A model generated the notes under the pieces. It was not told the origin of the DNA and did no database searches. It saw nothing but the letters and a program-made list of their open reading frames with translations. From assembly GCF_003368325.1 (NCBI RefSeq), contig NZ_CP031466.1:1054001-1118000 (forward strand): a stretch of 64,000 bases of DNA, given 5' to 3'. Both the position numbers and the translations under genes were made by a program. This document shows, in pieces, positions 25,428 to 32,886 of the stretch (position 1 is the first letter of the stretch; every line of letters begins with the position of its first letter). This stretch comes from Paraburkholderia caffeinilytica (lineage in GTDB: Bacteria; Pseudomonadota; Gammaproteobacteria; Burkholderiales; Burkholderiaceae).

Positions 25428-26654
25428 ATGGAAAAAAAAGTGCTCGTTGCGGTAGCCGCTGCGCTTGTGTCTTCGGTGGGCGCGCTGCATCCCGAATCCG
25501 CCCGTGCCGCTGATGCTGCAGCCTCGGCCTTCGAAGACTCGACCGTCGACGCCTCTCTCGACCCCGGCGAAAAACGCGTCTCCTCCGACGCCGACATTCA
25601 GGCGCGCCTGGCAGACCTGCGTTATGCGTATTTCATCGGCTATAACGCGCGCGCCAGGGAAGACTCGAAATCCTATGCGACGTTGGGCGACGAGGTGAAG
25701 CATCGGCAAAAGCAGCCTGCCGCGCCGGCCATGCCCGCCTCGCCGAAGCCGGTTGCCGAGCGGGTGGCACCCCCAAGGCGGGTTGTAGCGCAAGCCGCGC
25801 CGCCGAAGCACGTAACCGCGCCGGTCGCATCGCCGAAGCGGGATGCCGCTGCGCGAGCCGCGCCGGTGAGGCAGGTCGTCGTGCAGGCCGCCCCTGTGCC
25901 GCTGAAGCACGGCCCGGCGCAAGTCGCGTCTGCGCCGCCGAGGCGGGTTTCTGCACCGGTGGTCGTCGCGTCGTTGAAGCAGGCTTCACTGCGGGTTACA
26001 CCGCCTAAGCGGGCTGAAACGCAGCCCGTGCCTCTGAAGCAGGTTCCTGCTCGGACTACGCCGCCGAAGCTGTTTGCCACCGAGTCCGAGCCTCCCATAC
26101 TGATCCCGACGCAAGCCGTGACGGCATTGCCGCATGATGACGAAGCGCAAGTGACGCCGAGGCGCGATTTGCAGAACGCTCAGCGGGCGGCGCCGCAATA
26201 TCGGCAGGCCGATGAGGAGCCGCAATACGCGGCGGAGCAGGGGACTCAAGCGGCTTACAATCGGCAAGCTCGGCAATATCAGAATCAGTGGCCCCAACAA
26301 TCCCGGCAGCCTCAGCAATACGCAGCGGCGCCGGCCTATAACCAGACGTCAACAGAGTTTCAGGAGTCAGGCGGGTACGCCAGGCGGGACTACGCGCCGC
26401 CGCCTCGAACTGTTCAGGCTAACCAATACGCGCCGGCTCCGTATCCGCCCGCTCGGTACCAACCGGTTGACGCGCAGTCCGCCTATGTCCCTCGGCCGCC
26501 CGCTCAAGCGGCGGCGCAGCAGGTCATCATGGTGGGCCGCCCGCCTGCCTATCCGGCATACAACGAGATGTACACGCCGCCTGAACTGCGGCGGCCGTAC
26601 CCCGCCGGTTACGGCAATCCGGGGCAGCCTGCCGGATATCAGGGATGGGAGTAG
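25428..26654 (+). CDS. Exported Pro/Ala/Gln-rich protein of unknown function
   Basis: About 408 residues; GAGGTGAAGGT precedes the ATG. A signal peptide ends near residue 28 (ESARA-AD). A short acidic globular-looking segment follows (SSDADIQARLADLRYAYFIGYNARARED, roughly 50-80). Then come about 180 residues of imperfect repeats of the form P-K/R-V-A-A (APPKHVTAP, APVRQVVVQ, SAPPRRVSAP), and a C-terminal half rich in Gln, Tyr and Pro. I recognise no family. The overall look is of a disordered periplasmic or cell-wall-spanning linker protein. Confidence 0.65.
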   Translation: MEKKVLVAVAAALVSSVGALHPESARAADAAASAFEDSTVDASLDPGEKRVSSDADIQARLADLRYAYFIGYNARAREDSKSYATLGDEVKHRQKQPAAPAMPASPKPVAERVAPPRRVVAQAAPPKHVTAPVASPKRDAAARAAPVRQVVVQAAPVPLKHGPAQVASAPPRRVSAPVVVASLKQASLRVTPPKRAETQPVPLKQVPARTTPPKLFATESEPPILIPTQAVTALPHDDEAQVTPRRDLQNAQRAAPQYRQADEEPQYAAEQGTQAAYNRQARQYQNQWPQQSRQPQQYAAAPAYNQTSTEFQESGGYARRDYAPPPRTVQANQYAPAPYPPARYQPVDAQSAYVPRPPAQAAAQQVIMVGRPPAYPAYNEMYTPPELRRPYPAGYGNPGQPAGYQGWE

Positions 26655-26773
26655 GCGCAGTCACTCGCATGGACCACTGGGCGCGCTGACTCGCGTATGC
26701 AACGGGCCGTTACAGGCGGCTTTCGTTAGAATGTGTTTGCGATCCTTATATTCGTCCAAAACCGGAGACAAAC

Positions 26774-27901
26774 ATGCCTGGCTTACTTCCCGATGTCGAC
26801 CGCGAGGGACTGCTCGAATATTCAGTCGTCTACACCGACCGATCAATCAATCATATGTCGCAGCTCTTTCAAGGAGTCATGCGTGATATTTCCGGTTCTC
26901 TGAAGAAGGTCTACAACGCGAAGTCGGCCGTTGTCGTGCCGGGCAGCGGGACGTTTGGCATGGAAGCGGTTGCCCGGCAGTTCGCGACGGGCAAGAAGTG
27001 TCTTGTCATCCGGAATGGCTGGTTCAGTTTCCGCTGGTCGCAGATTTTCGACATGGGCGGCATTCCGTCTGAATCGATCGTGCTGAAGGCGCGCCCGGTC
27101 GAACAAGGGAGACAGGCTGCCTATGCACCGCCGCCGATCGAAGACGTGGTCGCTGCGATCAGGGAACACAAGCCGGATCTGGTCTTTGCGCCGCATGTCG
27201 AAACCGCATCCGGGATCATGCTGCCGGACGCTTATTTGCGCGCGGTGGCCGACGCTGTGCATGCCGTCGACGGCATGTTTGTACTGGATTGCATTGCCTC
27301 CGGCACGGTGTGGGTCGACATGAAGGCGAGCGGCGTTGACGTTCTGATCAGCGCGCCGCAAAAGGGATGGAGCGCGTCACCGTGCTGCGGGCTGGTCATG
27401 CTTAGCCCGCTTGCCCGCGAAAGAATCGACGCAACAACCAGCACCAGTTTTGCTTGTGATCTTCGCAAATGGCTGCAGATCATGGAAGCCTACGAGAACG
27501 GTGGGTTCGCGTACCACGCAACGATGCCCACGGACGGTCTCGCGACGTTGCGTGACGTCATGAAGGAGACCGAGGCATACGGCTTCGATAAGGTGAGAGT
27601 AGAGCAGCTTGAACTCGGCAAGCGTGTTCGGTCACTTCTTGTGGAGAAGGGTTTTAAAAGCGTGGCGGCGGAGGGTTTTGAGGCGCCGGGGGTTGTTGTC
27701 AGTTACACGGATGATGACGGAATACGGTCCGGTAAGAAGTTCGCTGATGCCGGCTTGCAGATCGCGCCTGGTGTTCCGCTTCAATGCGACGAGCCTGAGG
27801 ATTTTAAAACCTTCCGTATTGGGTTATTCGGCTTGGATAAGCTGCATGATGTTGAAGGTGCGGTGGGTAGGCTTGCGAAGGCGCTGGATAGTGTTCTTTA
27901 G
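26774..27901 (+). CDS. Class V aminotransferase (alanine/serine-glyoxylate type)
   Basis: A 375-residue PLP enzyme, GGAGA upstream of the ATG. Features: phosphate-binding GSGTFGMEAVARQF near 57-70, FAPHVETASGIMLPD near 140-154, the Asp-containing strand FVLDCIASGTVW, and the PLP-lysine in SAPQKGWSASPCCG near residue 196. These fit the alanine-glyoxylate/serine-pyruvate/phosphonoacetaldehyde aminotransferase branch. The N-terminus lacks the usual PGP motif, so substrate assignment is open. No pathway partner is adjacent. Confidence 0.88.
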   Translation: MPGLLPDVDREGLLEYSVVYTDRSINHMSQLFQGVMRDISGSLKKVYNAKSAVVVPGSGTFGMEAVARQFATGKKCLVIRNGWFSFRWSQIFDMGGIPSESIVLKARPVEQGRQAAYAPPPIEDVVAAIREHKPDLVFAPHVETASGIMLPDAYLRAVADAVHAVDGMFVLDCIASGTVWVDMKASGVDVLISAPQKGWSASPCCGLVMLSPLARERIDATTSTSFACDLRKWLQIMEAYENGGFAYHATMPTDGLATLRDVMKETEAYGFDKVRVEQLELGKRVRSLLVEKGFKSVAAEGFEAPGVVVSYTDDDGIRSGKKFADAGLQIAPGVPLQCDEPEDFKTFRIGLFGLDKLHDVEGAVGRLAKALDSVL

Positions 27902-28260
27902 GGTGGTTTTTGTTTTTGAGGGGGATGTCTGCGCGCATCGAATTGCATCAACGACTCTACACTGAAACGGTCGGGAATCGCATGCAGACTGGTGCCACGA
28001 TAGCCGGTGGCCTGCTGCGTCAGAACAAACTCCTCAAGAGGAGGGCAGGCGGGGAGGGGGACTGCGATTTTGAAGCCGCCGGAATTACCCGGGCCCGTAA
28101 GGCAGGCCAGCAGCCACCTTAGTCCCGCACCTCGCAGTCGGATCGCGACCGGCCCGTCATGGGCCGGTAAAACGAGTCGGGAGCCGCCGCGTACTTCCGG
28201 GTTCGGCGACCTACGGTCAGTTGATGCCGCTAAGCTATGTAGATCGTTGGTCTCTTCCAA
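27898..28260 (-). CDS. Possible small protein over a structured region
   Basis: A 120-codon reverse-strand frame starting at TTG 28260 (EETNDLHSLAASTDRRSPNP ... RLRGAGLRWLLACLTGPGNS). I recognise no domain, and the start codon is rare without a strong ribosome binding site. The DNA contains a perfect 8-bp hairpin at 28148-28168. The pattern resembles ORFs over conserved structured RNAs, so the coding call is weak. Its end touches the aminotransferase stop. Confidence 0.3.
   Translation of the reverse strand: MEETNDLHSLAASTDRRSPNPEVRGGSRLVLPAHDGPVAIRLRGAGLRWLLACLTGPGNSGGFKIAVPLPACPPLEEFVLTQQATGYRGTSLHAIPDRFSVESLMQFDARRHPPQKQKPP
28148..28168. repeat. Perfect hairpin ACCGGCCC-GTCAT-GGGCCGGT
   Basis: An 8-bp GC-rich stem with a 5-nt loop, followed on the plus strand by AAAA and thus on the reverse strand preceded by TTTT. 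It could be a terminator-like stem or part of a structured RNA. Direct observation. Confidence 0.55.
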
Positions 28261-28350
28261 TATTCTTACAGGCGCGTCTTGGTTTTATTGCTGTTTGGGG
28301 CAGTCTGGCCGCCATGCTACGATCCTCGAAATGCATACACGGAGGTTAAT

Positions 28351-28680
28351 ATGTCCCGCGAGTCCGAATGGATCGAGGCCATCCTTCAAGGCGAATTTCC
28401 GGATGATGTTGAATTCCAGGAGGGCAGTCGTCCGAACCACGTCGTCGTTAACTGGGTAGTCGTTGGGCCTGATGACGCGCCGCGACGCAACGCTCCATTC
28501 GTCGTCGTCGTAGATACGGAAGCGATCGACCGATACGACTCAAGTAATGGCGTAGAGCAGGCGAGAATCGAGGCCCGGATACGCGAGATAGTCGGGCATC
28601 TTCGCCGGCGCTACGATCCGAATGGTCCCGTCGATGTTGCTACCCCGTTCGTCGTTCAGATTGACGAAGGCGATCTCTAA
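28351..28680 (+). CDS. Small protein of unknown function
   Basis: A 109-residue protein starting at ATG 28351 with GGAGG six bases upstream. It is acidic, with an N-terminal helix (ESEWIEAILQGEFPDDVEFQ), beta strands (NHVVVNWVVVG, FVVVVDTEAID) and a helix ending LRRRYDPNG. No family recognised. The membrane-protein gene follows after 29 bp on the same strand, so the two probably form an operon at the left edge of the putative defence island. Confidence 0.65.
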   Translation: MSRESEWIEAILQGEFPDDVEFQEGSRPNHVVVNWVVVGPDDAPRRNAPFVVVVDTEAIDRYDSSNGVEQARIEARIREIVGHLRRRYDPNGPVDVATPFVVQIDEGDL

Positions 28681-28709
28681 CAATTGTCGAGCGCGAAGAG
28701 ACTAGTCAA

Positions 28710-29387
28710 ATGCAAGTATGGGGGAAGCCGCCGGAGTTCTGGGACGCAGCATCTGTTTGGTTGATATGGATCGCCGCCATTTGTGGCGCCGTGGCTGCAA
28801 TCTCGGGGCTCCTCGGGGCAATCGTTAGCAGAGAAGTAGCCGCCGTCACTCAGCGGGAATCGGATGAGCGTATCGCTTCAGCGAACGCATTGGCGGCAAA
28901 ATCAAATGAGTCGGCTGCAACTGCGGTGCTCAAGTTGGAGCAGCTCCGTGCACAGGTCGGACCGCGGCAGTTCAATCGTGCCGCTTTTCTAGAGGCGCTC
29001 CGGGGCGAAACCGTGGGCAGCGTTCAGATTGTCTATCTACGAAACGACCCCGAGTGTTTCGACGTCGCACAGCAGGTTTGGCACCTCTTAGAAGATGCGG
29101 GCTGGCAAGTCACGCCACCTTCCCCGATCTTCGACGGTAGGAACAACCAACCTGCCGCAATGAACGTTGACGGCCAGCCCGCTGGACTGACGGTCGTGGC
29201 CGCGATTCAGTCGCCGGCGGAAGCGGACGCGGAGCTACTTCGCGCAAATAGCCAAGCTTGGGTGCACACGCCGTTTACAACCCTGACGTATGCGATTGAG
29301 CGCGGCATTGGCAGGGTTGCGACGCACATTAACGGCCCGAACCGTCCTGAGCCTGGCACACTACGTGTGGTGGTGGCGCCTCGCTAG
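28710..29387 (+). CDS. Single-pass membrane protein with coiled coil and soluble domain
   Basis: A 225-residue protein. One N-terminal transmembrane helix (about residues 17-40: VWLIWIAAICGAVAAISGLL) is followed by an Ala/Glu-rich coiled coil (about 45-85). The C-terminal soluble alpha/beta domain (IVYLRNDPECFDVAQQVWHLL, LTVVAAIQSPAEADAELLRA) has the look of a small sensor or Rossmann-like fold. Family not recognised. It lies 29 bp after the 109-residue gene and about 390 bp before the ATPase cassette, all on one strand. Confidence 0.7.
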   Translation: MQVWGKPPEFWDAASVWLIWIAAICGAVAAISGLLGAIVSREVAAVTQRESDERIASANALAAKSNESAATAVLKLEQLRAQVGPRQFNRAAFLEALRGETVGSVQIVYLRNDPECFDVAQQVWHLLEDAGWQVTPPSPIFDGRNNQPAAMNVDGQPAGLTVVAAIQSPAEADAELLRANSQAWVHTPFTTLTYAIERGIGRVATHINGPNRPEPGTLRVVVAPR

Positions 29388-29780
29388 AACCCGCGTAGCA
29401 GACAATGGCCGTTCGGACTCGAAGCAGGCCGTTGAAACCACTCGGCGTCGAAGAACCGCCCTAGGTCGTCTCATACTTTTTGCATGAAACGCGCGCCCTA
29501 GGCGATCCCAGCGCTCGGGTGAGGGGCGCGGTACGGGCATGAACGGTCCTTTGCAAGCTGTTTGCCAGCATCCGCTTACGAGGTGCGGATTCAACCGGTC
29601 GATGCGACACACTAAAGACTGCGCAAGCGGCAGGAGTGTCGCAGGTGACGCCAAGAAGCCGACGAGGCTTTTCTGAGTTGCCGGGTGCCGCGCTATACTT
29701 ACCGCGGCGGCTCTCAACCGACCGAGGGCACAGGACCATTCGCTGTTTTGGCTCAGCAGAAATCATTGAACAGGTCGCAC
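29388..29780. other. Intergenic region before the ATPase cassette
   Basis: About 390 bp. The segment near 29596-29690 (GATTCAACCGGTCGATGCGA and on) looks like decayed mobile or repeat DNA, but I cannot name an element. It must contain the ATPase promoter. No supported gene. Confidence 0.35.
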
Positions 29781-30938
29781 ATGCTGATCACCCGACTAAG
29801 ACTAAAAAACTGGCGCAATTTCAAGCATCTTGACGTGCCTCTGAGAAGTCGTACATATGTAATCGGTGCCAACGCCTCTGGAAAATCAAATCTGCTCGAT
29901 GTCTTTCGTTTTCTTCGAGATATCTGTAAACCCGCGGGCGGTGGGCTGCAAAAAGCTATCGAGGACCGGGGCGGCTTGACGAAGTTGCGGTGCTTGCAAG
30001 CGCGGACAGACAACGAAGTTGAAATACACGTAGCTATTTCGGAGGATGCAGACTCGGATCCTGTATGGGAATACACGCTCGCGTTCAAACCCGAGGGAAA
30101 GGGCCTGCATCGCATCCTGATTACGCGAGAAATTGTGAAGCGCGAGGGCCGGACGACCCCAGTTCTTGATCGCCCAGATAATAAAGATAAAGGGGACTCA
30201 CTACGACTAACCCAGACGGCTATCGAGCAAATCAATTCAAATAGTGGTTTCCGGGACGTCGCCGATTTTTTCCGTGAAACCACTTATCTTCATTTGGTGC
30301 CACAACTGCTCAAGCATACCGAGATTGGCGCGCGCATAGTGGAGGGCGACCCATTCGGGCAGGGTCTGTTGCAGCGCATTGCCAAGACGCCACAAAAAAC
30401 GCGTGATGCACGTCTGCGTCGGATACAACAGTCTCTGGAGAGGGCGGTACCGCAATTCAATCAACTCAAGTTCGAACAAGACAAAGTCACCGGTCTGCCG
30501 CACTTGATGGCGTCTTACCAACATTGGCGCACCCACGGTGCATGGCAGCGTGAGGATCAGTTCTCGGATGGTACGTTGCGGCTACTCGGGCTTCTTTGGA
30601 TGCTACAAGAGAGCAATTCGCTGCTGCTATTGGAAGAGCCGGAGCTTTCCCTGAATGACGCGATCGTGGCTCATATCCCGTTGATGATCGATCGCGTGCT
30701 ACGAAAACAAAAGGCGTTTGGGCGGCAAGTGATTATCACGACCCACAGTGAGGCACTGTTGCGCAACCCCTTAGACGGCAGGGCAATTCTTTTGCTCGAA
30801 CCGGCGAGTGACGGCACCGTCGCGCGAGTGGCAAACGAAACCGAACTTCAGTTGATGTCATCGGGACTGTCTCCTGCGGAAATTTTGTTGCCCAAGACAC
30901 ATCCGCAAGGAATCGATCAGCTTGGGTTGTTCGCATGA
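29781..30938 (+). CDS. OLD/RecF-like AAA ATPase (AAA_21 type)
   Basis: A 385-residue ABC-class ATPase. Walker A is GANASGKS (29-36), the signature-like region FSDGTLRLLGL is at 261-271, Walker B LLLLEEPE at 281-288, and the switch His is in TTHSEALL (H322). The insertion between the two halves is short, as in AAA_21 proteins rather than SMC or RecN. It lacks a TOPRIM domain of its own. The stop overlaps the next gene by ATGA, so the two products are almost certainly partners. Comparable ATPase plus small nuclease/TOPRIM pairs (AbiL, PARIS, RloAB-like) act in phage defence. I chose ATG 29781, which starts the RLRLKNWRNF beta hairpin. Confidence 0.88.
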   Translation: MLITRLRLKNWRNFKHLDVPLRSRTYVIGANASGKSNLLDVFRFLRDICKPAGGGLQKAIEDRGGLTKLRCLQARTDNEVEIHVAISEDADSDPVWEYTLAFKPEGKGLHRILITREIVKREGRTTPVLDRPDNKDKGDSLRLTQTAIEQINSNSGFRDVADFFRETTYLHLVPQLLKHTEIGARIVEGDPFGQGLLQRIAKTPQKTRDARLRRIQQSLERAVPQFNQLKFEQDKVTGLPHLMASYQHWRTHGAWQREDQFSDGTLRLLGLLWMLQESNSLLLLEEPELSLNDAIVAHIPLMIDRVLRKQKAFGRQVIITTHSEALLRNPLDGRAILLLEPASDGTVARVANETELQLMSSGLSPAEILLPKTHPQGIDQLGLFA

Positions 30939-31549
30939 CCGGGACCGTTTTCGTCGTAGGCGAGGACGAATTGTGCTGTGCCATCGCTGACGCCCTGATT
31001 GCACATAGTGGCATAGCCGCAGACATCCAGCAGAGAATCGTCGCCGGAGGAGCGGGCCCCTTCAAGCAAAAAATTCTGGCGATGAACAATGTCGCAAGAA
31101 ATGTGATGCCTGTGTTAATGATCGCCGATGCGGACCAAGCACCATGCGTGGTGACGCAGCGCAATTCGTGGCTTCCTCGGGATGTCAGCCAAAGACTTTC
31201 TATGCGACTGGCCGTGAAGGAGGCCGAGGCATGGGTCCTTGCGGACCATATCGGGTTCTCAAAATTTGCCGTAGTTAGCAAAGACTTGTTTCCAGGGAAC
31301 CCAGAGATGGAGCCCGACCCAAAACAAGCGCTACTCGCCCTCGTCAAGAAGAGCAAACGGAGAGAGTTGCGTGACGAGATGCTGCCTGGGAAAGGGGCTA
31401 CATCGCCGGTTGGCCTAGGCTACAACATTCACATGACAGAGTTCGTGAAAAACCACTGGAATGTCGGTCGGGCCGTCGATCGAGCGCCAAGTTTAGCCCG
31501 GGCAATTCCAAGAGTCGCCGCTCTACTGCAGGATGTTGCAGAAAGGTGA
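30935..31549 (+). CDS. DUF4276/TOPRIM-like partner of the ATPase
   Basis: A 204-residue protein. It begins with a hydrophobic strand and acidic cluster (VFVVGEDE, E10-E12), then a DxD-type motif in LMIADADQAP (D65, D67), the two acidic spots expected of a TOPRIM-like metal site. RLAVKEAEAWVLAD near 91-103 and the later PDPKQALLALVKKS, EFVKNHW and APSLARAIPRV are hallmarks of DUF4276 proteins as I know them. It overlaps the ATPase gene by four bases. By analogy to AbiL and PARIS the ATPase may hold this effector inactive until phage infection; this is inference. Confidence 0.8.
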   Translation: MTGTVFVVGEDELCCAIADALIAHSGIAADIQQRIVAGGAGPFKQKILAMNNVARNVMPVLMIADADQAPCVVTQRNSWLPRDVSQRLSMRLAVKEAEAWVLADHIGFSKFAVVSKDLFPGNPEMEPDPKQALLALVKKSKRRELRDEMLPGKGATSPVGLGYNIHMTEFVKNHWNVGRAVDRAPSLARAIPRVAALLQDVAER

Positions 31550-32020
31550 GTCGTTAAACGACGGCCTAGGGCCGCGAGTATGTAGTCACGGAACATGGAG
31601 CCGGGCGCGGATGGCTATCGGTTGAACGGGAGCGGCCTGGCGGAAAAGCCAGTCTTGGCTACGAGCATTCGTTTGAGGTTGCTTAGCGGACGTTTTCAAC
31701 CACGGAACAACAGACCGCTCCGGGGCGACTTCAATCCTCCGCGTTCTCGGAGAGCAGTCATCGGCCGGTTGCGATCAGATGGAAGCCCGGCGTCCGCTAA
31801 GACCGATGAACCGTCATGAACCACCAAGTTCGGACACCGGCGAAGCCCAGATACGCCTGTGCACTGACTGTCAACGCAGAGACCAACCACCCGCGTCCTC
31901 TGCCTCCTCCGAATTCACGACAACCCGCCAAGCGCCGCCGATGCCTGCCGAAACTTTATCCAATCGGCCAAACGCAAACACTTAGCCCGCCTGGTTGAAC
32001 GCTACGCGGTTGCATTGACT

Positions 32021-32026
32021 TATAAT
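32021..32026 (+). promoter_or_regulatory. Putative -10 element (TATAAT)
   Basis: A perfect TATAAT stands 15 bp before the structured leader. The best upstream -35 candidate, TTGAAC at 31995, is 20 bp away, longer than ideal. If used, transcription would start near 32033 and run through the leader into the small gene at 32277. Confidence 0.5.
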
Positions 32027-32059
32027 CACCAAGCCATCGGGAAACACCCGGCGGCCAGG

Positions 32060-32210
32060 TGTGGAAGCCTGAAGATACAAACCGCACACCCGCTCACGCG
32101 GGTCGTGCGTCTACCTCTGCACGTCTATATTCCAATGGGCGGGCTGTGGTGGGGGAGCCGCAAGGCTCGCCGGTTTGTTTGTATCCCGGTCTTCCAAACC
32201 CGCCATGTGC
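32060..32210 (+). ncRNA. Candidate structured leader RNA
   Basis: GAAGATACAAACCG (32071-32084) pairs with the CGGTTTG...TATC...GTCTTC segment at 32171-32194, with short bulges. Inside are CCCGC-TCAC-GCGGG (32089-32102) and GAGCC-GCAA-GGCTC (32155-32168), the latter closed by a GNRA tetraloop. The layout recalls phage C4/P4 cI-type antisense regulatory RNAs, which lie ahead of small genes in mobile elements. The structure is read by eye; identity with that family is inference. Confidence 0.5.
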
Positions 32211-32276
32211 CCGCTCACCCGCCATCCAAGCAAGCGAGTGTCGGGCGATCCAGGAAGTACCAGGGAGGTCGCACCA

Positions 32277-32749
32277 TGAGCAACAAATCTACAAAACAAT
32301 CTCAACCCGCTTCACGCCCGCCAGTCGACGCGCTCCAGTACGAAAAACTTGCATTGCAGACCTTCGACCTGTGCAACCGGCACTTGAGCCAACTCAACAC
32401 ATTGATCACGCTTGCGTCCTCAATGTGTAGGAATCCTGCCATCACGAGCGACGAAAGACGACGTCAGCAAACCATGCTCGAACTGCTCGTCGACACCGCA
32501 GAGCAATATCATCGGGAGCTCGAATGTGACCGTGAGTTATACCAGGTGATCGCGCTCGATGCGAAGGGCATCCCTCAAAGCCGCATCACCGCGAATCGTG
32601 CCGCGCGCCTTCTTGCAGAGGCCTCACAAATAGCGACGACGGAAACACCCGCAGCCACAGAGCCAGCCCAGCACAAACGAGTATCAGCCGAACCCGCGAC
32701 GAGCGAGGAAGAAGACGCGGACCAACAACCCTCTCCCGTGCAACATTAA
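32277..32749 (+). CDS. Small protein of unknown function after structured leader
   Basis: A 157-residue protein; ATG 32277 is preceded by GGGAGGTCGCACC. The N-terminus is Ser/Gln/Lys-rich, the centre helical (LQYEKLALQTFDLCNRHLSQLNTLITLASSM; RRRQQTMLELLVDTAEQYHREL), and the C-terminus a disordered acidic tail. I believe similar proteins recur in Burkholderia and Pseudomonas accessory regions behind the same kind of leader, but cannot confirm this. A rho-independent terminator follows at 32801, so leader, gene and terminator form one compact unit. Confidence 0.68.
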
Positions 32750-32800
32750 CCATCGAGAAGGCGGACGGCTTCGGTTGATCGACTGCCGTCCAAGGCTCAA

Positions 32801-32826
32801 CCGCCCGAAAGCGGGCGGCTTTCCCA
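32801..32826 (+). terminator. Rho-independent terminator
   Basis: CCGCCCG-AAAG-CGGGCGG, a perfect 7-bp GC stem, followed by CTTTCCC. It lies about 50 bp after the stop of the small gene at 32749 and closes that transcription unit. The T-run is short, but stem and position are convincing. Confidence 0.75.
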
Positions 32827-32886
32827 TCACCATCACCCTCAGCAGATAGTGCAAAGACACGGGTTAAGACAGAAGCAGGAATAGGC

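Larger units (their letters stand above)
31550..32276. other. Gene-free region between defence cassette and structured leader
   Basis: About 730 bp. 31590-31820 is degenerate repeat-like sequence with no supported gene. From about 32020 the DNA changes character and contains a TATAAT box and a dense set of inverted repeats, listed separately. Confidence 0.5.

Noticed and set aside
29590..29700. Possible insertion-sequence end before the ATPase gene
   Set aside because: The sequence feels familiar, but I see no paired inverted ends, target duplication or transposase.
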